From Charina bottae (Eukaryota > Chordata > Lepidosauria > Squamata > Charinaidae), in the NCBI GenBank assembly GCA_023362775.1, contig JALMGJ010000012.1, forward strand, positions 20,907,501 to 20,971,500: DNA of 64,000 bases. Reading direction: 5' to 3'. The notes beneath the pieces were generated by a model. The model ran no database searches, was not told where the DNA came from, and saw nothing but the letters and a program-made list of their open reading frames with translations. Position 1 is the stretch's first letter. Each line of letters starts with the position of its first letter. Of the stretch, positions 31,577 through 43,140 are shown one piece after another. Position numbers and translations under genes: made by a program.

Positions 31577-33501
31577 ACTCTGGTCAGAAACCTTAGCATC
31601 TAAGGTTGAGATCTAGTTTAGTTAGCACCCTAGGACTTGATTTTGTTGAAGGGATGGCTGGGTGGGTTGGGTGAGGCTGACTGTATGTGAAAGTAGAGTA
31701 AACACTTTCCCTTTTCTGCATTTTAATATTTCAAGGATTGGGATCCGTTTGGAAGGCTGAAGCTTTTATCAGCAGCATCAGCAGGATCTCACTGCCTTCA
31801 TCATTCTAGAAAAAGAGTGTCATGGCATCATGCAACACTATGACTCTCTGGGGCATGAGTGCAACAATGCATCCCATGTAGAAAGGAGCAGTTCTGCAGG
31901 ACATAACTCTGTACCACTGTTTCATCAATCTGTCCCTCTTTGCAAACCCCCCCCCCCCCAATGCTGATGGCCTTTACTGTTACTGGCGCTTTGATTAATT
32001 GTATAGGAGTTGTTTTTAACATGTTCTTATACTTAGCAGGATATACACATAAACACACATATGGGATATAAATAACATAGTAAAATAGCCTGGAGAATGG
32101 AAAAGTTTCTCATAGTAAGTGTCCTTTGTATGAGAAAACTTTGAAAGCCTTTGAAGAGAATTAGGAAAGAATCAAAACAGTAAATAGACTAGAACTAATC
32201 AGTGCTACCCATCTATCCTTCACTAATAGTTAAGTCATTCTCTGAATGCCAGTTATTTGGTAGCACCATCTATTTACAAGAGGATGCATTCTTCAGGCTT
32301 GGAAGATCTCCACGTTTTTGAGAAGGACAAGACCCCCCCCACCTTTCTAGCCCCCACCCCAACCCCAAATGGGAATAAAAAGCAAAATAAAGACCTCCTA
32401 AGGGCTAAATATGCATGGTAGGCACATGCTGGCTGGCTGTTAGAAGAGGAAACAAGGTAGACAGGTGCACTACGCATGGTTTCTGCAGTTCTTTCCAACT
32501 CTTAATAGTAGCTGACCAGGGGGTAGGAGGGGAGGGGATTAGAATGGAGGAATCACCAACATTCGAGCCCACTACCCAACTGCATTTCCCATAGGGATGA
32601 ATGGGGATTCCCCCCCCCCCCCTGTGCAGCAGCCCTTGACTTGATCTGGCTCATTTTCCAACTCAACCTTTCTTTCCCAGGCTTCTTCCCCCATACCAAA
32701 TTTTGTTCAATGTTCTGAGACTTATTGTGCTGATGGACAGACAGGCAGGCAGGGTGCTAAGCCTTGTTGCATAACTTATTTCCAACATCCCACTAGGATG
32801 GGAAAGAATAAAAATGGAAAACTATGGAGGAGGAAAACATGGATGGTATGTCTTCTTCTAGAAGACATGGGAAGCTGGCTGAAGGCCTGAATGTTTTGTT
32901 GCAAGTCCAAATAATACACTGAATGAGAAAATGAAGCCACAGAAAGGGAAAAAAGACTGCAGTGAGTAACCGCAAGTAGGAGAGGAAAGCTGCAGTGTGG
33001 GTGGATGTGAAAAATGACACCAGGTTAGAGGCAGAAAAACAGGAGTACCCCCCTCCAGTGGCCACTGAATCATAAGACGTTTATGACTATCAAACTCTGT
33101 CCACTTATACTTTAAAAACATATCAGAATAACTTGCTTTCTGTAAGGATGATTTCCAGCCCAAACCACATTATATAAAATCAATATTCGTTACTGTGAAT
33201 TAGGCAATGGACGATGAATCATCTCACGGATACGTCCATGTCTGAGAGTAGTTGTTCAAAATGTTTGCTGACATTTTAAGCGTGAGCTAATGATAATAAA
33301 GGGATGACAGCTCACAGAAGAACAAGTGAGAAGGGGTCCTAAGAGGATTTGCATCACACTTTGGAAAAAGGAAAAAACAGTCTCTGATCCATCCTCAATA
33401 ATGTGGTTACAGCAAATCGAGGTTGGGGCTACATGGCACCACCAGCAGGTTTGCTGTGAGAAAGGATCCCCAAGTTTAGTCTTTCTCAGTCAGGTTTAAT
33501 T
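31577..33501. other. Single-copy DNA with poly-C runs, no gene
   Basis: Mononucleotide C-runs occur near 31949-31959, 32333-32340 and 32610-32621. The stretch 33170-33330 has no repeat and looks like a second weak conserved-element candidate. Frames of 90-101 codons on the minus strand near 32793-33163 overlap one another and have no recognised motif. Confidence 0.5.
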
Positions 33502-33634
33502 CAGTGTTTGTCAACCTTGAGAACTTTAAGATGGGTGGACTTCAATTCCAGAATTCCATGGCCAGCATGCTGGTCATGGAATTCTGGGAGTTGAAGTCCA
33601 TCCATCTTAAAGTTCTCAAGGTTGACAAACACTG
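33502..33634. mobile_element. Palindromic hAT MITE (CAGTGTTTCTCAACC family)
   Basis: This is a long, nearly perfect palindrome (cagtgtttgtcaacc / ggttgacaaacactg) with a perfect TSD gtttaatt (33494-33501 and 33635-33642). The paired T-to-G change in both ends ('tttgtcaacc') suggests gene conversion between the arms. Confidence 0.93.
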
Positions 33635-33642
33635 GTTTAATT

Positions 33643-34204
33643 GATGGGACCCAGAGCATGCCGACTCTGTCAAACAGCAAGGCATGAGAAAGAAACAAAG
33701 GGCAGTGTTGATTTTGGGTAGGCTTCATAATTTTTCTGTAAGGATCCCTAATGGTTCCTCCTCCACAATTGTATTGTGAATTAACCTTAACTCCACGTAC
33801 TCCAGCTTAATTGCTTTGTGGAGAGAAAACAAGATTTTATCTTCTTCCACAAATCAGAGGATCCTGACAAATGGACTGTGGTGGGTAGGGATGAAGGGAA
33901 AAGGGAAGAAGAACTAGATTTGGGGTGAGGTCACCAAAATTCATGTCCCGTCATTCTTGGGAGGCACTTTCTGGAGGGAGGGAGGGAAGCTGGAATGGGT
34001 GGACAAGTTGCTGTCTGGATTCAACCTTCTGACTGAACAGGGGGCAAATTATGTTTGACCAGCTCATAACAGCCAAAATATATGTGAGAGCTCAAAAACA
34101 GAAAATAAAAATCTCTTGGAGGAAAAAGAAAAGCTATGTTGGCATGTTACAAATATGAGGAAGACAGCAAGAAGGGCCTCTTTGAAAGAAGTACATGGGC
34201 AAGA
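33643..34204. other. Single-copy DNA, nothing recognised
   Basis: No exon or repeat is evident. GGGA-rich runs occur near 33975. Confidence 0.45.
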
Positions 34205-34660
34205 CTATTTTATTTCATATCCCGCCTTTATTATTTTTATAAATAACTCAAGGCGGCGAACATACCTAATACTCCTTCCTCCTCCTATTTTCCCCACAAC
34301 AACAACCCTGTGAGGTGAGTTGGACTGAGAGTGAGGGACTGGCCCAAGGTCACCCAGCCGGCTTTCATGCCTAAGGTGGGACTAGAACTCTCAGTCTCCT
34401 GGTTTGCTATTGGCTCCTTCCTAGGGCTGAGAGACAGGGACTGGCCCAAGGTCACCCAGCCGGTTTTCATGCCTGAGGTGGGACTAGAACTCTCAGTCTC
34501 CTGGTTTGCTATTGGCTCCTTCCTAGGGCTGAGAGACAGGGACTGGCCCAAGGTCACCCAGCCGGCTTTCATGCCTAAGGCGGGACTAGAACTCTCAGTC
34601 TCCTGGTTTGCTATTGGCTCCTTCCTAGGCCTGAGAGAGAGTGACTGGCCTCTCTCTCTT
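34205..34660 (-). mobile_element. tRNA-derived SINE subfamily with 102-bp internal tandem units
   Basis: The 3' tail ('cctttattatttttataaat', 'ccccacaacaacaaccctg') lies at the left end. Three further copies of the SINE body follow at exactly 102-bp spacing ('gggactggcccaagg' at 34335, 34437, 34539, and a fourth partial). The tRNA-like head is lost. Because 102 is a multiple of three, open frames of 115 codons (plus) and 147 codons (minus) arise with a 34-residue periodic sequence. They are not genes. Confidence 0.88.
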
Positions 34661-35466
34661 TTAACTTCAGTTTTATAAAAAAATATAAACTCCCCCAAAC
34701 TGGCATTTTTGGGGGGAGAACCTTTCAAGAGAGAAATACTTTTGCTTAAAAAGCATAGATTTTATTGAACATGATATTGCGGTTCAGTTTAAGTGAAGTA
34801 GTATAAGGGAAATAACAAAGGTCATTATTTCACATTAGGCATATCATTTAAGTGGTTGTGAAAACACTCAATTTTAATAGAGTTGACTTCTCCAAAAGAT
34901 TTATCTAAAAGGCACATTATCCACCGTTCATCATGTTCTTCATGGAAGTATGAACAAAGTGTCTAAAATGAAAAGTGAATAGTTCTGAGGAATTTGAAGT
35001 TGATAATAGTATAATTTGTTTGGCCTTTAATTCATAAAGGAGAAGTTAAAGATTCATGGTTCTCAGAGCAAACATTTTAAAGTACTGTATTATGGTAAAT
35101 CCCACCTAGAAAACTGTGAAATAGAAGGCCAAAGTCAATGGATTAATTTGGAGATACAACAATAAAGATGAAGATCATTTACAAAGGCTGTGGGAATGCC
35201 TTATTATCCAACATTATTGGACAAGGAACAGCTTCATAGGTCATAGCATGCAAAATCCTCATGCAGGCTTGTATGGAAATGATGGGAGTTGTAATCCAAC
35301 TATCTGGAGAGCTTAAATATACCATAACAATACTAGTCTACAGCAAAAGTCAAGCTGGCATATACACTAAAGGGAAAAAGGAAGCTCCCAAATTCACAAC
35401 TGTTTATAGCAGTGTTTCCCAATGTGTGGTCATAGGCCTGGTGGTGATCCTTGTAAAAAATATCGT
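34661..35466. other. Single-copy DNA, nothing recognised
   Basis: AT-rich with no repeat boundaries seen. Confidence 0.5.
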
Positions 35467-35474
35467 CCTTAGAA

Positions 35475-35852
35475 CAGAGCTTTCCAAACTGTGTGTGGCG
35501 ACACAAAAGTGTGTCGCCACACACAGTCGGCTGTGTCGCCACACAACCCGGAAGTGGCAGCGGGGGCGTGCACGGCGGCGGCGGCACCGGCACGCCATCG
35601 GTGCTTCCGCGTTTTAGCGGAGGCTGCCGCCGCTGCCGCCGCCATGCACCCCCCCGCCCGCGCCGGGTTTTCCCGCAGCGACACATGAAAATCTGAAGGC
35701 GCCGCAGCCGCGGTGGTATGCAAAGACCGAAAGCAGCAGCAGCGCTTCCGGGTTTTTGCGCGCTGCCGCGGCGGCGGCACTTCCGGGTTTTCCCGCGGTG
35801 ACACACCAAGGGCAGTTGGTGTGTCGCCGCGGGAAAACTTTGGAAAGCCCTG
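35475..35852. mobile_element. Non-autonomous hAT transposon (CAGAGCTTTCCAAAC family, CpG-rich)
   Basis: The ends are CAGAGCTTTCCAAACTG and AACTTTGGAAAGCCCTG. The TSD ccttagaa is perfect (35467-35474 and 35853-35860). The interior is one of the most CpG-dense stretches of the window. It carries acccggaagtg at 35546-35556 and cacttccgggt at 35778-35788. Overlapping GC-rich frames of up to 158 codons on all strands are products of GCN/GGN repeats. Confidence 0.93.
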
Positions 35853-35900
35853 CCTTAGAAAATATACAATTAATTGCTCTCTTTCCCATCTGACATAGGC

Positions 35901-36240
35901 TAAAGGTAAAGGTAAAGGTTCCCCCCGCACAGTTGTGCAGTCGTGTCTGACTCTAGGGGCCGGTGCTCATCTCCGTTTCTTAGCCGAAGAGCCAGCGTTG
36001 TCCGAAGACGCTTCCACGGTCATGTGGCCGGCATGACGCACGCAGAACGCTGTTACCTACCCACCAAAGTGGTACCTATTCATCTACTTGCATTTGCATG
36101 CTTTCGAATTGCTAGGTTGGCAAGAGCTGGGGCAAGTGCGGGAGTTCACTCCGTCACGTGGGGCTAGGGATTTGAACCTCCGAACTTGCGATCTTCCGAT
36201 CGACAAGCCTGGCATCTTACCCGCTGAGCCACCATGCCCC
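35901..36240 (-). mobile_element. Sauria-type SINE
   Basis: On the minus strand it has the tRNA-like head 'ggtggctcagcgggtaag', box B 'ggttcaaatccctagcc', the body and a Bov-B-like tail. The AAAGGT repeats of the tail lie at the left edge. TSDs are not clear. Confidence 0.9.
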
Positions 36241-36515
36241 GAGACTTAAGCCTTAATCGTTTCCTGTGTTCATCTGTAGAAGCCCTCCTGCCATTTTGTA
36301 CAGGCATAAAGTAACAAAAATAGGCTTAAAAAAAGATACTGATGAGAAGAATGCTCACCCTGTTATATAAATGTTGGGAAACCCTTGTTTATGAAATCAC
36401 ACAATTATAGGTGTGGAAAGAGCCGTGAAGTCCAACTTCCAGTTTAGCACAGGAATACAACTAGAGCAATTTAAGAATTGCTTTCTAAAGCTCATTGGCA
36501 GATAAAGGTCTAGAG
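36241..36515. other. Short stretch with possible CR1 terminus
   Basis: At about 36395-36450 'cacaattataggtgtggaa' and 'gtgaagtccaacttccag' resemble a diverged reversed CR1 3' end. Confidence 0.35.
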
Positions 36516-36642
36516 CAGTGTTTTTCAACCTTGGCAACTTTAAGATGTGTGGACTTCAACTCCCAGAATTCCCCTTGCTGGCTGGGGAATTCTGTAAGTT
36601 GAAGTCCACACATCTTAAAGTTGCCAAGGTTGAGAAACACTG
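36516..36642. mobile_element. Palindromic hAT MITE (CAGTGTTTCTCAACC family)
   Basis: A near-perfect palindrome with perfect TSD gtctagag (36508-36515 and 36643-36650). Confidence 0.94.
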
Positions 36643-36650
36643 GTCTAGAG

Positions 36651-38025
36651 CAATGTGCAAACAGTCACACAGGTTTTAGTAATGGGATGGAGGTACTTAA
36701 AAGAAACATAATTCTTTGGAGGAGCTATTGAGGATTAAACTCACTGTCTTACCCACTGCTTGATGTCTCCCTGTGAGAGTCCTGAGGAACTACAGTTTTT
36801 AAAGTTTTCACAATGGATGGTAGTGTTTAGTATTAGGCTCCTACAATTCTGTTTCCTTTCTCTGTTTAGTATTTGTCATATTGTACACCAGAACTGGACA
36901 ACCTTTTTCTGGCTGGAGGAGGGCCCATCTTTTTCTAAAGATTTTTTTCCCCCAGCCTTCAAACTGTAAGGGTGTAGCAGAGACATGGTGATATCATCAA
37001 AGGGAGTGGGGTCACAGCTTCTTGTTTTGGTTTTGAAATCTTTTTTAAAAGTGTGTATTAAGTCAGTTGGAGACTTAACCTACTTATTTTACTCCTTAAT
37101 TTTTTACAAACCGCAAAAATCATGTCTTGGGATTTTGGCATCAGGATATGGGGAGAGAGTAGGTCTTGCACTAAAGTGCTGAGTGATGCATGTGATTATG
37201 GGGTATGAAGCGTCCTCCCCTAAACCAAGAATTGAAATCTATTCAGTGGGATGTTTTGTGGCTCGTCCAATCTTTTTTTCATAAACATGGGCATATCCAA
37301 CTCAATGAATGCAAGTGTTATCTTTCTAGTTATCTTTCTCTTCGATTGTTATCTTTCCAGCTTGACCCCGGGGCACATACAAGTAAATGCATGCGTATGG
37401 GTGAACCATGCACATTTTGCTAGTTAGTAGTCACTGGGCTGGTCTAAACTCTTTTATGGATCAAGGCAGTTAGAGAGGCCATTCATGGTGTGGGCAGAGC
37501 CGTGTGTTTAAGAAAGAGAACATGACTCACTGCTGTGGTGTCTCTTTTACACTTGGAGTGGAACCTGCTGAAATCATGTGTCAGCTGATCTGACTAACCG
37601 ATCTGTAGAACAATTCATTTCTTTTACTGTTAAGTCATGAGACTATTCCAGGCTATGTTATGCATAATTTGGATCTTTCTTGGATGTTTGAACAACCATC
37701 TGACTGTAAAACAAAACACTGCAGTGAAGGGCTTCTATTCAGATTTTTAGGATACTCCATTCTACCACCAGCCCAGTTTTTTATTCTTTGTCACCCAAAA
37801 GTCAACTAGAATTCTGCCCACACACTGTCCTTTTCTTAGCGTTCCTTTCCCCTAAATATTCCTTGTAGTTCTGTAGGTACCATCTCTACTAGTAACCTAT
37901 ATAAGCCCTTACTCTTAGGAATGACTGACTTCCTACATTGTACTAAGCTATCATGTACACACCCAAGCACTGGAGTTGCTAAACCATGATTTATGGCTTA
38001 ATAATCATGAATCTAACCATAAGAA
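36651..38025. other. Single-copy DNA, nothing recognised
   Basis: No repeat or exon is identified over about 1.3 kb. Frames are below 75 codons. Confidence 0.5.
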
Positions 38026-38275
38026 CAGTCCTGCTGGATCAGGCTAAGGCCCATCCTAGACCAGAATTTTGTTTTTCACAATGCCCAACCAGATGCATCT
38101 GGTGTGCTCACAAGGAGAAGACAGACACACTTGTTTCCTGGTAAGTGGCATTTGGAGGCTTATTGTTCCCACCCAAGACCTAACCCTTGATAGGGCTGGC
38201 CTCCATGAATTGATCCAATCCCCTTTAAAACCATCCAAGTTAGTAGCCGTCACTGCTTTGTGGTCATGATGATTG
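38026..38275. repeat. Old CR1-like interspersed repeat, part one
   Basis: 'ccataagaacagtcctgct' and 'ggatcaggctaaggcccat' are typical of a widespread ancient amniote repeat. It appears to continue at 38455-38710. Confidence 0.55.
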
Positions 38276-38329
38276 GGCAGTATGGTTAGGCATGCGCTGC
38301 TAGTTAATGTTAGTTAATGATGTTCTTTA

Positions 38330-38450
38330 TCAGTTGGGTTGTGTTATGGTTTTTGTTAAATTGTTAGTGTTGTTTTGAACCCTTATGCACTGCCTAGAGT
38401 CACTTTTGGGAGATGAGCAGCCTTATCAATTGTTTAAATAAATAAATATG
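38330..38450 (+). repeat. LINE 3'-tail fragment (L2-like)
   Basis: 'atgcactgcctagagtcact' followed by 'gagatgagcagccttatcaa' and an (AAAT)n tail. Confidence 0.6.
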
Positions 38451-38454
38451 TGCT

Positions 38455-38710
38455 GTGTGAAGAAGTGTCTTCTTTTGCTTGCTCTAAATCTCCTTCCCAG
38501 TAGGTTCATCAGATGGTCCCTTGGTCCTAGGGCTTTGAGAAAGAGAGAAAAACTTTCCCCTGCCCATTTTCTTCAGGCCATACATCTTGATCATGTCTCC
38601 TTTCCCCAATAACCTTTTTTCCAGGCTATACAATTCCAAACATTTTAGCTTTTTCTTGTAGGGAAGACATTTGAGCCCTCTGATATGGGCCTTACGGCTT
38701 AGTTGACAAA
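38455..38710. repeat. Old CR1-like interspersed repeat, part two
   Basis: 'gatcatgtctcctttcccca' and 'ttttttccaggctatacaa' resemble the same ancient family as 38026-38275, separated by the L2-like tail. Confidence 0.45.
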
Positions 38711-38955
38711 ACACTTTTAAAATATCTCATGGCTCAATGCATTGGGTGCAACTTTCACAATTGTTTATTGTTGTCATATTATGTTGAACTTATTATGTGA
38801 ACAGTACACACTGTTGAGTACAGTATATTTTTAATATTTAACAGCTTTCCCCAGTCTCTCCCTTTCCAGATCAGAAAAAAAAGTAGGATGAAGATGGCTA
38901 TGGATTATGGAAACACATCTGGAAAGCACCAAGTTGTTGAAGGCATGGTTTAGAT

Positions 38956-39194
38956 CAGCCTTTCTCAACCTGTTGACCCTGGAGGAACCCTTGAAATATT
39001 TTTCAGGCCTCGGGGAACCCCTGCACATTCAGGCTCAAATATAGGCCAAATGTTACAAAATTATTATATTGGTTTCATGTGTAGGCCTGTATATATGCAC
39101 TAATAGTGTTCTTAAAATAAAGAATAAACCATGGGTCCCTAGTGACCTCTCGCAGAACCGTAGGGACCCATGGAACCCTGGTTGAGAAACTCTG
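38956..39194. mobile_element. hAT transposon (CAGCCTTTCTCAACCTG family)
   Basis: The left end is cagcctttctcaacctg, mirrored by ggttgagaaactctg. The TSD gtttagat is perfect (38948-38955 and 39195-39202). The interior includes 'gaggaacccttgaaata'. A second copy, with a nested SINE, is at 52503-53141. Confidence 0.92.
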
Positions 39195-39202
39195 GTTTAG
39201 AT

Positions 39203-40554
39203 ATTGGCCAAAGCCAGGCTGACTATCTAAGAAAGCCGTTAGTTGAAAATATTTTCCCTCTGTTTGCTTTTGCTCAGGCCTTTATTTTGGTTCTCTTGAG
39301 GATTTCTGAGTCACTATTTTTTCTGTTGATTTTTGAAGGCATTATTGCTTTTGTTGGAGTCCTAAACCATTAGTGTAATTTATGGATTTGATTTTATTGC
39401 ATATATGCATATAAACAGACATACTGCTATAAGCTGCTTTGAGTTTCTTTTGTTTTAACTCAAGCAGGATATGTTTCTAAAATAAAGTTTGATAAACAGT
39501 GCTGTGTGAAATAGACCTTCAGTGTACTCAATGAGTCACAATCTACCTTCTTTCTCACACACCCCCAGCCTTTCAGTGATGTCCTTTAGTAATGACTTTA
39601 TTGGATCCAGGCAGATGTCTTGCTTCTAAGACATCTTCTCTTACACTTCCAAAACACAAGGCCTAAAGTGTGCTGTGGGGGTGGTTAGAGAGTTAGACGA
39701 GGACAGAAGAAAGTTCAAATCCTCTCTAGCTGATTTTTAGCCCATCGCTTTCTTTCAACCTAAGCTACCTCAAAGGTTCTTGTGATGATAAGTGGGGGCT
39801 GAGGATGATGGATTTGCAGCTGCAGTAAGTACATACATAGATCTCACACCTGAGTCATAAGAGCCATTCACATGGGTAACCACTTCTGTGGAATGTGATC
39901 TCACCCTACTGAGTCAGGTTATTGGATTATGTGGCTGGGTCACTTTGAACAATGGTGTCTATTATGTCCTTCCCTTCCAGTAGGGTGAGAACGGCATGGG
40001 AAAATCCATAATGCTGGGCCTGGCCATTGATGTTCATCATTCACCTGATACTCCAAGTGTGCATGGGAACAAATGCTAATGATCTTTGTACTTTTCTCCT
40101 TCTCCCAAAGCCTTTTTAAGAGTGTAGGCAGTGAGGACAATTGCTCCAGGTGTTATACTTGAAGGGGCCCCCATCCAAAATATCATTTAATATTTCAAAT
40201 GATCCAATGACCAATCTTTTTCACTGCAAGGAGCAACATTAACCAGTATTTCAGCTTTCCCCAGATACCACCAGTTGTGAGCTACTGAGTTCAGTGGATA
40301 AAGTAATTTAGACATCGTTTCCATTGATGTAGGATGCCAAGAACAGAAAGTGGGGAAGGAGTGGGAATGTTCAAATGAGCACACTTGCTATGGGTCTATC
40401 AGAGCCTTAAAAAAGGCCCTGCCTTGTCTGGATGCCAATGCTAGATTCTTGCTAATTATACAGAAGGTAAATTAAGGTGAAGCATCTGAAATGTGAATGG
40501 GTGATTTGCACCATTTAAGTTTCAGTCACATTATAAACCAGACTTGTGGTTAAT
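39203..40554. other. Single-copy DNA, nothing recognised
   Basis: Short frames only. No repeat boundary was found. Confidence 0.5.
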
Positions 40555-40770
40555 TGTTCCAGAAGCCTCTTAAGACCTGGCTCCATTCCCAGCCCCGTGG
40601 TTAGGGTGTTTGTGGAGCTCCTGTCAATTTTTTTTTCTGGATGTTGTTTATGAGCTTTTTCTGGATAATCATGTTCCTTTTAAAAATGCATTATAAATTA
40701 TATATATTTAAAAAATACTGTAAGCCACCCGGACTCTTTTTGGAGTTGGGGGGCCTTGAAATCCAAGTAA
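40555..40770 (+). repeat. L2-like LINE C-terminus and 3' tail
   Basis: A decayed 'ttaagacctggctcc' coding end is followed by 'tactgtaagccacccggac' and a GGGG-containing tail. This is the same arrangement as the copy at 59145-59785. Confidence 0.6.
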
Positions 40771-41021
40771 TAATAATTAGGAAATTAAGGCTGACTGTAT
40801 GCATCACACTAAGCTTGACATGTTTTTGTTTGGCTTATGCTTTGTGTGAACAAAGCCATTTGGTTGATAAACCATGGTTTATGGTGTCATGTACTGTGGA
40901 AACCCAGCCAATTCTGGTTCATTTACTAAGCCACCATGCCTAAAACATTCCTATGACGTAACAGAACGTGCAAACTTAATCTTGGTCCACAAATCACATT
41001 GAATCACAGAAATTGATTGAT

Positions 41022-41080
41022 CACCGCCCAGAGTTCCCCGTTGGGGAAGATGGGCGGTTATATAAATTAAATAAATTGCA
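41022..41080 (+). repeat. LINE 3' tail (L2-like)
   Basis: 'accgcccagagttccccgtt' and 'gaagatgggcggttatataa' ending in (AAAT)n. Confidence 0.8.
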
Positions 41081-41082
41081 GG

Positions 41083-41139
41083 GGTGGCGGTGACACACCA
41101 TTGCCACTTCCAGGTTGTGTCGCGACACACAGTTTGGAA
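41083..41139. mobile_element. Outer hAT copy, left part (truncated)
   Basis: A fragment of the CAGAGCTTTCCAAAC family without its left terminus. It ends at the target site gtttggaa of the inner copy. Its right end is at 41389-41403. Confidence 0.75.
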
Positions 41140-41388
41140 TAGGGCTTTCCAAAGTGCCGCCGCTGGCATGTCGCCAGCGGCGGTGGCACAGGAGGGCGTG
41201 CGGCGGCGCGGGGGGACGTGCGGCGGCGCGGGGGGACGTGCGGCGGTGCGTGTGTGCACGGCGGCGGCGGCAGCGGCTGCCGCTGCCACCGTGCACACGC
41301 GCGCCACCGCTTCCAGGTGGTGTGGCGACACACCACGCTGTGTGTGGCGACACACTTTGTGTCGCCACACACAGTTTGGAAAGCTCTG
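41140..41388. mobile_element. Inner hAT copy nested in a copy of its own family
   Basis: It has ends tagggctttccaaa and gtttggaaagctctg, and a TSD gtttggaa (41132-41139 and 41389-41396). The target was the right terminal repeat of the outer copy. The interior is very CpG-rich, with a tandem 'gcggcgcggggggacgt' block near 41201-41240. The 236-codon frame reaching across it (41115-41825) is an artefact. Confidence 0.88.
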
Positions 41389-41403
41389 GTTTGGAAAGTA
41401 CTG
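41389..41403. mobile_element. Outer hAT copy, right terminus
   Basis: 'gtttggaaagtactg' is the remaining right end of the outer element, displaced by the nested insertion. Confidence 0.75.
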
Positions 41404-41423
41404 TCCTAAAACCTCACACTCTT

Positions 41424-41552
41424 CAGTGGAGCTGTCAGATCTGGGCTGCAAAAACCATGCCAACCTCTAGATGGCAGCAAAAATGTTTTCTGTACCTCTT
41501 TGCCACCATCCACTGTTTTTTCAGATTTTTGCAGCCCAGATGTGGTAACCCT
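41424..41552. mobile_element. Small TIR element
   Basis: The ends 'cagatctgggctgcaaaaac' and 'gatttttgcagcccagatgt' are inverted repeats enclosing about 90 bp. The superfamily is unresolved because no clear TSD is seen. A related copy is at 29345-29675. Confidence 0.6.
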
Positions 41553-41678
41553 GCAATGAACCTTGAACAGGTTACCATGAAAGAGTTTCGCAGAGGATGC
41601 TGGGATGGTTACAGCATGTCCACTAGGGGATGCCCTAATATTCTATTAAAGGAAACCTTGATTTTAAAGACTCTAAGA

Positions 41679-41812
41679 CAGTGTTTCTCAACCTTGGCAA
41701 CTTTAAGCTGTGTGGACCTCAACTCCCAGAATTCCCCAGCTAACGTGCTGCCTGGGGAAGTCTGGGAGTTGAAGTCCACACATCTTAAAGTTGCCAAGGT
41801 TGAGAAACACCA
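41679..41812. mobile_element. Palindromic hAT MITE (CAGTGTTTCTCAACC family)
   Basis: A near-perfect palindrome. The TSD is ctctaaga/atctaaga (41671-41678 and 41813-41820, one mismatch). Confidence 0.9.
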
Positions 41813-41820
41813 ATCTAAGA

Positions 41821-43024
41821 AGTGACCCCCTTCTCCCCTTTGGTGAGTACGTTCATTATGCAATCAGTGAGAAGCAAATACATCACTGCCAGAAAGTACC
41901 ATACCTGCTGCATGGCCATGTTATAACTGCCTAACAAATTGCACCTGTCCTAAACTTCAGATAAGGTAAACATTTGAGCTGCATTTCAAGTGAAATGAGG
42001 AAGTGCCTGCAATTTCTGCCATACTGTTTTGCATCTACTCTGAATTTTTTTTCATCTCTTTAGATAACTTGTGACAATGTCCTTAGGGTGGGAACCAACT
42101 CAGGCATTATGGGAAGAGAGCTGTCATTTCAGCCCAAAGATGGGTCATTCTTATGAAGGTGTATAAAACCATGTGAATAAGCGAAGGCCGGTTCCTCTCT
42201 GGTAACCATCTCTCTTCCTCTTTCCGAGCATCGATTTATCTTGTGGAAGCCGTGGTAAGGAGGGGGGAAAAAACTACGCTGATTCTCTCATGCAGCATTT
42301 CTCCAATTTACATCTGCACCTTGTCCTTCAACCTCTCCATCTTTTAAATACTTCTCAGCAGTCTGTCCCTACATGTGGATCTCCACGCCAGATTTCTGCA
42401 GAAAAGAGAAAGAGGTTTGATTTCTGGACCTGCCTCTCTGTTGTGAATATATTCCTGCCAATTAAGCTGCATTGTCCTTTGAGTGATAGTCAAGGTAGCA
42501 GCCAATGCAAACATGCAATCTGGATGGATTACATTCCCCCCCCCCCGTCAATTAAAATTAAACACCGTTAATTTACTTTTCCCTCCACTTTTTAGTAATG
42601 TAGTTACTAATGTTTTGCTTTCTTGTGCATTACAAGTTACAATTCAACAGCAACTTCTGGAATTCTCTGGGGCCACACCCAAGATTTTATTTATTAATCA
42701 TACTTCTTCCCCGCTGTAATCAAAACAACCTTGGTGGCTTACAGTGTTGTAGGGGGCCGTGAGGCTCTGCTTGAGATAGTGATGTGTTATTTCAGTTGCT
42801 AAATAGGTGCTAAATCAGGCCAGCTACTCTGAAACTCTCTGGTTAAGTCTGCTGAGTGAAGTTTGGATCTTGGCTTACAAGTTTTACCATGACAGAATTA
42901 CTTCTGCTAGCTGAAGATAATATTTTCTGTATTTGATTGAATGGATTCGAGTCCACGTTCTTCCCTTAATGCAGGCATCAACAGAAGCAAAGTGAAAATG
43001 CAACAAGCAATCTCTGGAAGATTT
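41821..43024. other. Single-copy DNA, nothing recognised
   Basis: A C-run occurs near 42537-42547. A possible old LINE tail at 42680-42750 is too decayed to call. Confidence 0.45.
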
Positions 43025-43140
43025 TCAATAGTTTTATTTATTTATCATATTTCTTTACCGCCCATCTCGTATTGCAACGACTCTGGGCGGTTCATCAAGG
43101 ATTCTACACTCACAATAACCACAGTACTTAATATTGATGA
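43025..43140 (-). repeat. LINE 3'-tail fragment (L2-like)
   Basis: 'tttatttatcatatttcttt', 'accgcccatctcgtattgc' and 'gactctgggcggttcatca' are the reversed 3' terminus. Confidence 0.85.

Noticed and set aside
34285..34728. 147-codon minus frame with a 34-residue periodic protein
   Set aside because: The period is the 102-bp tandem unit of a SINE; the opposite strand is equally open. No start context or homology supports a gene.
35333..35930. Ala/Arg/Pro-rich frames of 150-158 codons
   Set aside because: They come from GCC/GGC-rich hAT interior on several frames at once. They are not host exons, and this is not a host CpG-island promoter as far as can be seen.
41115..41825. 236-codon plus-strand frame, the longest in the window
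   Set aside because: It runs through two nested CpG-rich hAT elements, a small TIR element and a palindromic MITE. It has no domain and owes its length to GC-rich sequence with few stops.
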